From positions 1-14,075 of the forward strand of contig JAQGIJ010000209.1 in assembly GCA_028291285.1 (NCBI GenBank): a stretch of DNA of 14,075 nucleotides. Reading direction: 5' to 3'. The stretch comes from Phenylobacterium sp. GTDB lineage: Bacteria; Pseudomonadota; Alphaproteobacteria; Caulobacterales; Caulobacteraceae. Under the pieces are notes generated by a model. The model had not been told where the DNA came from, ran no database searches, and worked only from the letters and a program-made list of their open reading frames with translations. Of the stretch, positions 6,442 through 14,075 are shown piece by piece (the first letter of the stretch is position 1; the number at the start of each line of letters is the position of its first letter). A program made the translations under genes and the position numbers.

Positions 6442-7806
6442 ATGTCGATGCAGATCATTGAAAAGTCTGGCGAAGGCCTGAGCCGCGTCTATGGCGTGAC
6501 CGTCCCCGCCGCGGACCTCACGGAGAAGCTGGAGGCGCGGATCGCCGAGATCACGCCGACCCTCAACATCAAGGGCTTCCGCCCGGGCAAGGTGCCGCCG
6601 GCCCACGTGCGCCGCCTCTACGGCAAGGCGCTTATGGGCGAGGTGGTCGAGCAGACCCTCTCGGAGACCACCCAGAAGCTCATCGCCGACAACAAGCTGC
6701 GTCCCGCCGGCGAGCCCGACCTGAAGCCCGAGGGCGACCTCGGCCAGGTGATCGAGGGCAAGGCCGACCTGGCCTATGAGATCGCGCTCGACCTGATGCC
6801 GGAGTTCGAGCCCGTCGACCTCGCGACCCTGGAACTGAAGCGCCCGGTTTACGAGCCGAGCGACGCCGAGGTCGACGAGGCTGTGGCCGAGCTCGGCAAG
6901 CAGAACCGCACCTATGAGCCCCGCATCGGCAAGACGGTGAAGGCCAAGGACGGCGACATGGTCGTCATCGACTTCCTCGGCAAGTTGGACGGCGAGCCCT
7001 TCGCCGGCGGCGCGGCCACGGACGCCGAGCTGGTGCTGGGGTCGGGCCAGTTCATCCCCGGCTTCGAGGAGCAGCTGTTGGGCGCCAAGCCCGACACCGA
7101 CATGGAGGTGAAGGTCACCTTCCCGGAGAACTACCAGGCCGCCAACCTCGCCGGCAAAGAGGCGGTGTTCGAGGTCAAGGTGAAGGAGGTCAAGGCGCCC
7201 GTCGAGGCCGCGCCGGATGACGCCTTCGCCGAGAAGCTGGGCGTCGAGAGCCTGGAGAAGCTGCGCGAGCTCTTGAAGACCAACCTTGGCGAGCAGTACG
7301 CCCGCGCCAGCCGCTTCAAGCTGAAGCGCGCCCTGCTCGACCAGCTCGACACCAAGCATGACTTCCCGCTGCCGCCGAAGATGCTCGAGGCCGAGTTCGC
7401 CTCCATCTGGAACCAGGTGCAGCAGGACAAGACCAACGGCTCGCTGCCGCCGGAGGACGCCGAGAAAACCGACGAGCAGCTGCAGTCCGAGTACCGCAAG
7501 ATCGCCGAGCGGCGCGTGCGCCTGGGCCTGGTGCTGGCCGAGGTTGGCCGGGCCAACGAAGTCCAGGTCACCGAGCAGGAGCTGGCCGAGGCCATGCGCC
7601 AGGAGGCCATGCGCTACGGCCCGCAGGCGCAGCAGATCTTCGACCTGTTCCGCAAGAACCCCAACGCCCAGGCCCAGCTGCGCGCGCCGATCTTCGAGGA
7701 CAAGGTGGTCGACCTGATCATCGCCAAGGCCAAGGTCGAGGACGAGGCGGTCTCCAAGGAAGAGCTGCTGAAGGAAGACGACCTGCCGGAAGGCTACGGC
7801 GGGTAG
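6442..7806 (+). CDS. tig: Trigger factor (ribosome-associated chaperone and peptidyl-prolyl isomerase)
   Basis: Trigger factor docks at the ribosomal exit tunnel and shields nascent chains; it also has proline isomerase activity. The 454-residue length is normal for the family. The N-terminal ribosome-binding domain contains the signature GFRPGKVP (residues 45-52). An FKBP-type PPIase domain spans about 166-248 ([29 protein letters not shown]). The helical C-terminal chaperone domain follows, ending in an acidic tail. ATG at 6442 has GGAAG (6430-6434) 7 nt upstream; ATG 6448 is a less likely alternative. A -10-like CCTATAGC at 6387-6394 suggests a separate promoter after the tRNA, though no good -35 is seen. 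clpP does not follow as it does in many relatives; instead purM converges from downstream. Confidence 0.98.
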   Translation: MSMQIIEKSGEGLSRVYGVTVPAADLTEKLEARIAEITPTLNIKGFRPGKVPPAHVRRLYGKALMGEVVEQTLSETTQKLIADNKLRPAGEPDLKPEGDLGQVIEGKADLAYEIALDLMPEFEPVDLATLELKRPVYEPSDAEVDEAVAELGKQNRTYEPRIGKTVKAKDGDMVVIDFLGKLDGEPFAGGAATDAELVLGSGQFIPGFEEQLLGAKPDTDMEVKVTFPENYQAANLAGKEAVFEVKVKEVKAPVEAAPDDAFAEKLGVESLEKLRELLKTNLGEQYARASRFKLKRALLDQLDTKHDFPLPPKMLEAEFASIWNQVQQDKTNGSLPPEDAEKTDEQLQSEYRKIAERRVRLGLVLAEVGRANEVQVTEQELAEAMRQEAMRYGPQAQQIFDLFRKNPNAQAQLRAPIFEDKVVDLIIAKAKVEDEAVSKEELLKEDDLPEGYGG

Positions 7807-7823
7807 GCCTCAGCGTCAGCGCT

Positions 7824-7847
7824 CCTCTCCCCGCAGGCGGGGAGAGG
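7824..7847. terminator. Perfect hairpin between convergent tig and purM
   Basis: CCTCTCCCCG (7824-7833) and CGGGGAGAGG (7838-7847) form a perfect 10-bp stem with CAGG loop, 17 nt after the tig stop and 2 nt from the purM stop. There is no real T-run. It may act as a bidirectional terminator, and it also resembles the CTCTCCCC...GGGGAGAG palindromes scattered between genes in alphaproteobacteria. Confidence 0.5.
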
Positions 7848-7849
7848 GC

Positions 7850-8878
<1,029 letters not shown>

Positions 8879-8949
8879 TGAGATGGGGCCTTCGACGAAA
8901 TAGGAGAGATTGCGCGCAGCACGGGCTTGCAGACTCGGGCGGGCGCCGG

Positions 8950-8957
8950 GCTATAGC
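8950..8957 (+). promoter_or_regulatory. Candidate -10 element of rnd
   Basis: GCTATAGC matches the Caulobacter-type -10 GCTANAWC at 7 of 8 positions and ends 6 nt before the rnd ATG. A TTGCAG (8927-8932) upstream is a poor -35 at slightly long spacing. If used, transcription would begin at or next to the start codon. The 8-mer is also a perfect palindrome. Confidence 0.4.
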
Positions 8958-8963
8958 TAATCG

Positions 8964-10142
8964 ATGACGCCGATTACCACCACCGCGGAACTTGCGGGGT
9001 TTTGCCAGAAGCTGAAGGGCCAGCCGTTCGTCGCCGTGGACACCGAGTTCATGCGTGAGACGACCTACTGGCCGAAGCTGTGTCTGATCCAGGCCGCCGC
9101 GCCCAACGCCCACGCGGTCATCGATCCGCTGGCCGAGGGCATGGACCTCGAGCCCTTCCTGGAGGTCCTGCGCGACCCATCCATCCTCAAGGTGTTCCAC
9201 GCCGCGCGGCAGGACGTCGAGATCTTCAACAATCTGCAGGCCATGCCGCAGCCGCTGTTCGACACCCAGGTGGCCGGCATGGCCGCGGGCTTCGGCGAGC
9301 AGATCGCCTATGACGCCCTGGTCCGCCAGATGCTGAAGATCGAGCTCGACAAGAGCTCGCGCTTCACCGACTGGGCGCGCCGGCCGCTGTCCGACAACCA
9401 GCTCACCTACGCCCTGGCGGACGTGACCCACCTGGCCGAGCTCTATCCCATGCTGCGCCAGCGGCTGGAGCGCGAGGGGCGCCTCGGCTGGGTCACCGAC
9501 GAGATGACGGGGCTGACCGACCCGGCCAACTATGACGTCGATCCGGAGAACGCCTGGCGACGCCTGCGTCCGCGCCGGCACACCACCAAGTACCTGGCCG
9601 TCTACAAGTCCGTGGCCGCCTGGCGCGAGCGCACCGCCCAGAGCCGCGACCAGCCGCGCGGCCGCATCCTGAAGGACGAGGCGATCGACGAGATCGCCAC
9701 CCAGGCGCCGACCGACGCCGAGGGCCTGGACCGGCTGCGGTCGGTGCCGAAGGGCTTCTCCGGCTCGCGGTTCGGGCCCGACCTGCTGGCCGCCGTGCGC
9801 GAGGCGCTGCAGGACCCCGAGGCCTATGCGCCGGTGATCGACCGGGCCAGGACCGTGGCCTCGCCGGCGGCGGGCGCGGTGGTCGAGCTGCTCAAGGTGC
9901 TCCTGAAGGCGCGCGCCGAGGAGGCGGGGGTGGCCTCCAAGCTGATCGCCACCGTGGCCGACCTGGAGCAGATCGCCAACGACGACGAGGCGCCGACGCC
10001 GGCGCTCAAGGGGTGGCGGCGCGAGGCGTTCGGCGAGGACGCGCTGAGGCTGAAGCGCGGCGAGCTGGCGCTGGTGCTCGACGGCGCGCGCGTGCGGGTG
10101 GTCGAGGTCCGGCGCTCGCCGAAGGCCGCCGCGGCGCACTGA
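8964..10142 (+). CDS. rnd: Ribonuclease D
   Basis: RNase D is a 3'-5' exoribonuclease that helps trim tRNA and other stable RNA 3' ends. The DEDDy exonuclease residues are all present: D26 and E28 in VAVDTEF, D84 in HAARQDVE, and Y149 and D153 in YALADVTHL. An HRDC nucleic-acid-binding domain covers about residues 212-283 (AWRERTAQSRDQPRGRILKD onward), and a further C-terminal helical region follows. The 392-residue length fits the family. No Shine-Dalgarno is seen upstream of ATG 8964, while a good -10 lies only 6 nt upstream, so the mRNA may be leaderless, which is common in Caulobacter. It is divergent from purM and convergent with ppx across a 428-nt gap. Confidence 0.96.
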   Translation: MTPITTTAELAGFCQKLKGQPFVAVDTEFMRETTYWPKLCLIQAAAPNAHAVIDPLAEGMDLEPFLEVLRDPSILKVFHAARQDVEIFNNLQAMPQPLFDTQVAGMAAGFGEQIAYDALVRQMLKIELDKSSRFTDWARRPLSDNQLTYALADVTHLAELYPMLRQRLEREGRLGWVTDEMTGLTDPANYDVDPENAWRRLRPRRHTTKYLAVYKSVAAWRERTAQSRDQPRGRILKDEAIDEIATQAPTDAEGLDRLRSVPKGFSGSRFGPDLLAAVREALQDPEAYAPVIDRARTVASPAAGAVVELLKVLLKARAEEAGVASKLIATVADLEQIANDDEAPTPALKGWRREAFGEDALRLKRGELALVLDGARVRVVEVRRSPKAAAAH

Positions 10143-10209
10143 CGACGAATCTGGAGATAAGCGCAAGGCCTTGAACGCGCGGGCCTTCACGCCTTCGTCT
10201 CCAGCCTGC

Positions 10210-10240
10210 CCACAGCTTGTCCACAGCGTCCTCCACAAGC
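10210..10240 (+). repeat. Phased CCACAGC repeats with a DnaA-box-like element
   Basis: CCACAGC at 10210-10216 and 10221-10227, and the variant CCACAAGC at 10233-10240, start 11 and 12 nt apart, close to one helical turn. The middle copy is part of TTGTCCACA (10217-10225), one mismatch from the DnaA box TTATCCACA. Protein binding is inferred, not shown. Confidence 0.4.
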
Positions 10241-10410
10241 AGGCGCCGCTCGCGAAACGCCGATCTCTTGCGGGCGGGCGTCAAGGCGGCGAAGCTCGGC
10301 CTTGCGGAGAGGGGCTGCGGCGCGGCGCACCGGGCGACCGGGCGTCAAGCGGGCGGACGGCTCCGGAGCATGGCGGGCGAAGGGGCGACCCTGAACCCTT
10401 CCATTTTCCG

Positions 10411-10536
10411 GAACTTCGGACCACCCCGTCCCCGTGCAGGGGCGACCTGCATGTGAGGGGTCCGGCTCGATGCGCAGATCCCCCCAACGGATCTGGTCGA
10501 AGGGCGGTGTTCCGGCTCCCGGACGCCGTCCTTTTT
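10411..10536 (+). ncRNA. Candidate structured small RNA ending in an intrinsic terminator
   Basis: Several hairpins follow one another. CGGACC-A-CC (10417-10425) pairs with GGGGTCCG (10457-10464) and encloses GTCCCC/GGGGCGAC (10428-10445, loop GTGCA). Then CAGATCC/GGATCTG (10475-10481/10489-10495, loop CCCCAAC) is extended by TCGA/TCGA. Last comes a 12-13 bp terminator hairpin with TTTTT. The terminator is about 360 nt past the rnd stop with no gene between, which suggests a separate transcript rather than simple rnd termination. I see no convincing promoter, so the 5' end is unknown and 10411 is only an estimate. It does not match tmRNA, SRP RNA, RNase P RNA or 6S RNA as far as I can tell by eye. 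Confidence 0.35.
10502..10536 (+). terminator. Strong intrinsic terminator
   Basis: GGGCGGTGTTCCGG (10502-10515) pairs with CCGGACGCCGTCC (10519-10531) across a CTC loop, with two G-T pairs and one bulged T, followed by TTTTT (10532-10536). It serves the plus strand: rnd read-through, or a separate small RNA. Confidence 0.7.
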
Positions 10537-10570
10537 CGTTCGCCTTATGGCTGCGCCGCGTCAGAGCGCG

Positions 10571-12067
10571 TCAGGCGACCTCCAGGCCGAGCCTGAGCGT
10601 GGTGGCCAGCGTCTGGGCGCGCTTGGCGGTCTGTTCGCCCAGTAGGATGTCCTCCCAGCCGGGCGCGGCCGCCAGCCTCAGGCGGTCGCCGGAGATGGAC
10701 AGGGTGGCGTTCGGCAGCAGCAGGGCGTTGCGCCCGGAAAGATCGCACCCCAGGCGGATGGCCGAGCCGAGCGCCCGCGCCCGCTGGCGCCGCTCGGGCG
10801 AGAGCAGCCGGTTGATCACCGCGGTCTCGGGCGTGTTCGTCGCGGCCGAATGGCGCGAGAAGGCGGCGCTCGCCAGGAAGGCGCGCTCGGCGTGGGTCAC
10901 CCCGGCGACCGGCGCGCGCAGCACCTCCTCGAAGGCGATATCGGCGCGGTGGTCGGGGTGCAGGCGCGCGCCGATGTCGGCCAGCCGGCAGGCCGCGGCG
11001 GTCAGCAGCGGGTCGCGGCCGCCGAACACCGGCGCCAGCCGTTCGAAGGCCGGCTTCAGCCAGGCCTCCAGCGCCGGGCCCAGGTCCTGCGACAGGCCGC
11101 GCACGGCGGTCAGCGCGTCGCAGCCCTCGAGCAGCGGGTCGCGCGTGCGGACCTGCGGGTCCATCGCCTCCAGCAGCAGGCCCTCTCGGACGCCGTAGGC
11201 CGAGATCACCACCCGCTCCATGCCAAGCCGCTCGATCAGCGCCTCCAGCACCAGGGCGGCGTAGGGCAGGGTGTCGAAGCGCTTCTTGGAGAGCCCCTGG
11301 ATGCGCTCCAGCGAGGACTTCGACAGCCGCTCGACGAAGCGGGCCACCTCGATCGCGTCGGCCCGGCTCATCTCGTACTGGTGCGCCACCCGCAGCGGAT
11401 AGTTGGAGATCTCCATGTGCAGCAGGGCGAGGTTGCGCCAGGCGCCGCCCACCGCGTGGAAGCTCTTGGAGCGGAAGCGCCCGGCCACCGGACCAAGCTC
11501 GGCGTCGATGGCCCGGCGCGTGCGCTCGATGTCGAGGGTCCGCGGGGCGCCGAGCGCGAATGGCCCGAGCGCCAGGGTGGCGCCGTCCTGCGGCTCGCCG
11601 CCGGTGAGGCGCACCAGCTCCAGGCTGGAGCCCCCCAGGTCGCCGACGACGCCCTCCGCGGCAGGATCGCCCGCCAGGACCCCCAGGGCCGCGTAGCGCG
11701 CTTCCTCCTCGCCGGAGAGCACGCGCACGTCGAGGCCGGTCTCGCCCTTCACCCGGCGCAGGAAGGCCTGGCCGTCGGCCGACTCGCGCACGGCGGCGGT
11801 GGCCGCGGCGGTGACGTCCTGCGGCGACCAGCCGTTCAGCAGGGCGCGGAACCGGTGCAGCGCCGCCAGCGCCACCTCGACGCCCTCGCTGGAGAGCCGC
11901 CCGGTGACCGGCAGGTCGCGGCCGAGGCCGGCCAGAGCCTTTTCGTTGAAGACGGTCCAGATCGCGCGGCCCTCCACGCGATAGATCACCAGGCGGACCG
12001 AGTTGGATCCGAGGTCGATCACGGCGGCTTGCCGGCCGTCGGGTCGGCTATCCGCGCGGAGCCACAT
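10571..12067 (-). CDS. ppx: Exopolyphosphatase (Ppx/GppA family)
   Basis: Ppx releases phosphate from the ends of polyphosphate, and some family members also act on pppGpp. The 498-residue protein has the ASKHA phosphate-binding loops DLGSNSVRL (18-26) and [11 protein letters not shown] (141-151), the ATAAVRES segment (90-97) and the catalytic-acid region [11 protein letters not shown] (117-127). A long helical C-terminal part with an HD-like stretch ([15 protein letters not shown]) follows. ATG at 12067 lies inside the end of ppk (20-nt overlap), so translation is likely coupled to ppk. Only a poor GAAG precedes it. The synthase and the hydrolase of polyphosphate are thus made from one operon. 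Whether it acts mainly on polyphosphate or pppGpp cannot be decided from sequence alone. Confidence 0.93.
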   Translation of the reverse strand: MWLRADSRPDGRQAAVIDLGSNSVRLVIYRVEGRAIWTVFNEKALAGLGRDLPVTGRLSSEGVEVALAALHRFRALLNGWSPQDVTAAATAAVRESADGQAFLRRVKGETGLDVRVLSGEEEARYAALGVLAGDPAAEGVVGDLGGSSLELVRLTGGEPQDGATLALGPFALGAPRTLDIERTRRAIDAELGPVAGRFRSKSFHAVGGAWRNLALLHMEISNYPLRVAHQYEMSRADAIEVARFVERLSKSSLERIQGLSKKRFDTLPYAALVLEALIERLGMERVVISAYGVREGLLLEAMDPQVRTRDPLLEGCDALTAVRGLSQDLGPALEAWLKPAFERLAPVFGGRDPLLTAAACRLADIGARLHPDHRADIAFEEVLRAPVAGVTHAERAFLASAAFSRHSAATNTPETAVINRLLSPERRQRARALGSAIRLGCDLSGRNALLLPNATLSISGDRLRLAAAPGWEDILLGEQTAKRAQTLATTLRLGLEVA

Positions 12068-14075
12068 CTTCGATCGCGCGCGGCATGTCCTTCACCCTTT
12101 GGCCTCGTCCTGACAGGCTGGGATTGGTCATGAAGTACTCATGCGCCGAGAATGCGTCAGGATGGTCCCAGGCCGGGTCCCGCGTATAGCGGCCCTCGCT
12201 GTCCAGGGTCCAGCTCTGAGCTTCGTCGCGCATGTTGGCGACCATGATCTGGTTGAGCACCTGGCGGTGCACGGTGGGGTTCTCGATGGGCGTCAGGGCC
12301 TCGACCCGGCGGTCGAGGTTGCGCGGCATCCAGTCGGCGGAGGAGATGAAGACCCGCGCGTCCGACGAGGGCAGGGCCGAGCCGTTGGCGAAGGCGATGA
12401 TCCGCCCGTGCTCCAGGAAGCGGCCGACGATGCTCTTCACGCGGATGGTCTCGGAGAGCCCGGGAATTCCGGGCCGCAGGCAGCAGATGCCGCGGATGAC
12501 GAGGCGGATGTCCACGCCAGCCCGGCTCGCCGCATAGAGGGCGTCGATGATCTGCGGGTCGACCAGGGCGTTCATCTTGGCCCAGATGCCGGCCGGCTTT
12601 CCCCTGCGCGCGTTCTCGGCCTCCGCGGCGATCAGCGCGATGAGGTCGCGCTTCATGGTGACCGGCGAGAAGGAGAGCTTCTCCAGCCGCTCCGGCTGAG
12701 CGTAGCCGGTGACGAAGTTGAACAGCCGGGCGGAGTCCCGGGCCAGCGCCGGGTCCGTCGTGAAGAGGGAGAGGTCGGTGTAGATGCGCGCGGTGATCGG
12801 ATGGTAGTTGCCGGTCCCGAAGTGGCAGTAGGTGCGAAGCGCCTCGCCCTCGCGGCGCACCACGATCGAGAGCTTGGCGTGGGTCTTGTACTCGACGAAG
12901 CCGAAGACGACGTGCACGCCCGCCCGCTCCAGGTCGCGGGCCCACTTGAGGTTCGCCTCCTCGTCGAAGCGCGCCTTGATCTCGACGACGGCGGTGACGT
13001 TCTTGCCCATGTCCGCGGCCTCGATCAGGGCGGCCACGATCGGGCTGTCCTTCGAGGTCCGGTAGAGGGTCTGCTTGATCGCCAGGACGTTGGGATCGCG
13101 CGCGGCCTGGCGCACGAACTGCACCACCACGTCAAAGCTCTCGAACGGATGGTGGACCAGGATGTCCTTCTCGCGGATGGCGGCGAAGCAGTCGCCGCCG
13201 TGGTCGCGGATCCGCTCCGGGAAGCGCGGCTCGAAGGGCTTGAACTTCAGCTCAGGCCGGTCGGGCGGGATCAGCTGGGTGAGCTCGTCCAGGCCCAGCA
13301 GCCCGTCGATCAGGATGATGTCTTCCGGCTGGGCGTGCAGGTTCTCGCAGATGAAGCCGCGCAGCTCCTCCGGCATGGCCGCTTCGATCTCGACCCGCAC
13401 CTCCGAGCCCATGCGCCGCTGCTTCAAGAGCGCCTCGAACTCGCGGACCAGGTCCTCGGCCTCTTCCTCGATCTCGACGTCGCTATCGCGGATCAGGCGA
13501 AAGACGCCCTGGCTCTCGACCTCGCAGCCGGGAAACAGGTGGTCGAGGAACAGGGTGAGCAGGCCCTCCAGCGAGACGAAGCGACGGTTGGGCCGCCGGC
13601 GCCCGCCGCGCGGCGCCGGCAGTTCCCAAAACCGCGCCACCTGCGCGGGGATCGGCACCAGGGCATAGAGCAGCCGGCCGTCGGAGTTCCGCTTCAGCTT
13701 CAGGACCAGCGAAAAGGCCAGGTTGGGGATGAACGGGAAGGGGTGCGCCGGGTCGATGGCGAGTGGCGTCAGCACCGGGAACAGCTGGCTGAGGAACACC
13801 TCCTCCAGGCCTTCCCGCTCCTTGTCGCTGACCTCGCCTGGGCCGACCAGGTCCAGGCCCTCGCCCTTCAGCTCGGCGCAGAGCTGGCGCCAGCGGGTCT
13901 GCTGGTCGCCCATCACGTCGGCGGCGGCGGCGTTCAGCCGCTCCAGCTGCTCGGCGGGCGTCAGTCCGTCCTGGCTCAGCACCCGCACGCCCTCGCGCAC
14001 CTGCGCCTTCAGGCCGGCGACGCGGACCATGTAGAATTCGTCGAGGTTGTTGGCGCTGATCGCCAGGAACCGCAG
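12048..14075 (-). CDS. ppk: Polyphosphate kinase 1 (5' end outside window)
   Basis: Ppk1 polymerises the ATP gamma-phosphate into inorganic polyphosphate, a membrane-associated reaction. The frame runs off the right edge; 675 residues are visible, starting within the [21 protein letters not shown] motif of the N-terminal domain, so only some 40-50 residues should be missing. Visible landmarks are [30 protein letters not shown], the catalytic His in VEYKTHAKL (visible residue about 399), the [10 protein letters not shown] loop just after it, and the second conserved His in [14 protein letters not shown] (about 556), followed by [15 protein letters not shown]. Both histidines are in the two phospholipase-D-like C-terminal domains. 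All key motifs are intact. The gene overlaps ppx by 20 nt and presumably shares its transcript; the promoter lies outside the window. Confidence 0.97.
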   Translation of the reverse strand: MRFLAISANNLDEFYMVRVAGLKAQVREGVRVLSQDGLTPAEQLERLNAAAADVMGDQQTRWRQLCAELKGEGLDLVGPGEVSDKEREGLEEVFLSQLFPVLTPLAIDPAHPFPFIPNLAFSLVLKLKRNSDGRLLYALVPIPAQVARFWELPAPRGGRRRPNRRFVSLEGLLTLFLDHLFPGCEVESQGVFRLIRDSDVEIEEEAEDLVREFEALLKQRRMGSEVRVEIEAAMPEELRGFICENLHAQPEDIILIDGLLGLDELTQLIPPDRPELKFKPFEPRFPERIRDHGGDCFAAIREKDILVHHPFESFDVVVQFVRQAARDPNVLAIKQTLYRTSKDSPIVAALIEAADMGKNVTAVVEIKARFDEEANLKWARDLERAGVHVVFGFVEYKTHAKLSIVVRREGEALRTYCHFGTGNYHPITARIYTDLSLFTTDPALARDSARLFNFVTGYAQPERLEKLSFSPVTMKRDLIALIAAEAENARRGKPAGIWAKMNALVDPQIIDALYAASRAGVDIRLVIRGICCLRPGIPGLSETIRVKSIVGRFLEHGRIIAFANGSALPSSDARVFISSADWMPRNLDRRVEALTPIENPTVHRQVLNQIMVANMRDEAQSWTLDSEGRYTRDPAWDHPDAFSAHEYFMTNPSLSGRGQRVKDMPRAIEDVAPRG

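Larger units (their letters stand above)
10143..10570. other. 428-nt gap between convergent rnd and ppx, without a convincing gene
   Basis: Open frames here are short, of opposing strands and of random-looking composition. What the stretch holds is a palindrome CAAGGCCTTG (10164-10173), a helically phased CCACAGC repeat (10210-10240), a 10-nt direct repeat GGGCGTCAAG (10276-10285 and 10340-10349), a palindrome GCTCCGGAGC (10360-10369), a series of hairpins from 10417, and a strong plus-strand terminator at 10502-10536. Confidence 0.6.

Noticed and set aside
6436..7359. 307-codon open frame on the minus strand over tig
   Set aside because: Antisense shadow of trigger factor; Leu/Gly/Val-rich, without domain features or a ribosome-binding site.
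10411..10436. EcfG-type promoter (GGAAC ... CGTT) before the candidate RNA
   Set aside because: GGAAC is present, but the partner sequence at the right spacing is CCGT/CGTG rather than CGTT, and it would start inside the hairpin series.
10143..10570. Replication origin suggested by DnaA-like boxes
   Set aside because: Only one near-consensus box and two half-like repeats, no AT-rich unwinding region, no dnaA, hemE or par genes nearby.
10850..12133. 427-codon open frame on the plus strand
   Set aside because: Antisense to ppx, which has all its family motifs; the plus-strand product is Gln/Arg/His/Gly-rich and unrecognisable.

Overview
The window is GC-rich, ordinary-looking alphaproteobacterial chromosome. 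I infer order Caulobacterales (Caulobacter/Phenylobacterium-like). The basis is the ClpP, trigger factor and Ppk/Ppx sequence types, the strong G/C third-position bias, and a tRNA-Leu promoter that fits the Caulobacter housekeeping consensus (TTGACGS-N10-14-GCTANAWC). No species can be named from this sequence alone.

Left part (1-6050): the 3' end of clpP and its terminator are followed by a minus-strand 63-codon ORF of unknown function. Next comes an accessory block that looks like a cell-surface glycan modification module. On the plus strand it holds a HAD-type hydrolase-like protein, then a translationally coupled 783-residue protein that joins the second half of the COG5610-type family to a family-2 glycosyltransferase, then a class I SAM methyltransferase. 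Facing these on the minus strand is a TylF/MycF-like methyltransferase gene broken by a one-base frameshift. Just upstream of it is a 31-codon ORF resembling the start of a GIY-YIG (T5orf172-like) protein, with a strong Shine-Dalgarno sequence. Parts of this block are clearly less GC-rich than the flanks (hand-counted rows 43% and 48%, against 70% for a row inside tig), which fits acquisition by transfer. No integrase, transposase or CRISPR array is visible.

Middle part (6169-8878): a tRNA-Leu(UAG) gene with a good promoter, then tig (trigger factor). Tig converges with purM (AIR synthetase) across a 10-bp hairpin.

Right part (8964-14075): rnd (ribonuclease D), divergent from purM and possibly leaderless, then a 428-nt stretch without a gene. 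That stretch carries a helically phased CCACAGC repeat with a DnaA-box-like element. It also carries a run of nested hairpins ending in a strong intrinsic terminator, which I read as a candidate small RNA. After it, on the minus strand, come ppx and ppk (5' end outside the window), overlapping by 20 nt as a polyphosphate synthesis/degradation operon.

Housekeeping functions are protein quality control (ClpP, trigger factor), purine synthesis, RNA processing and polyphosphate metabolism. The accessory genes probably act together on a surface polysaccharide or glycoconjugate. I did not find a convincing new defence or mobile system. The observations most worth a second look are the candidate structured RNA downstream of rnd, the split and fused HAD/glycosyltransferase pair, and the broken methyltransferase with its GIY-YIG-like remnant.
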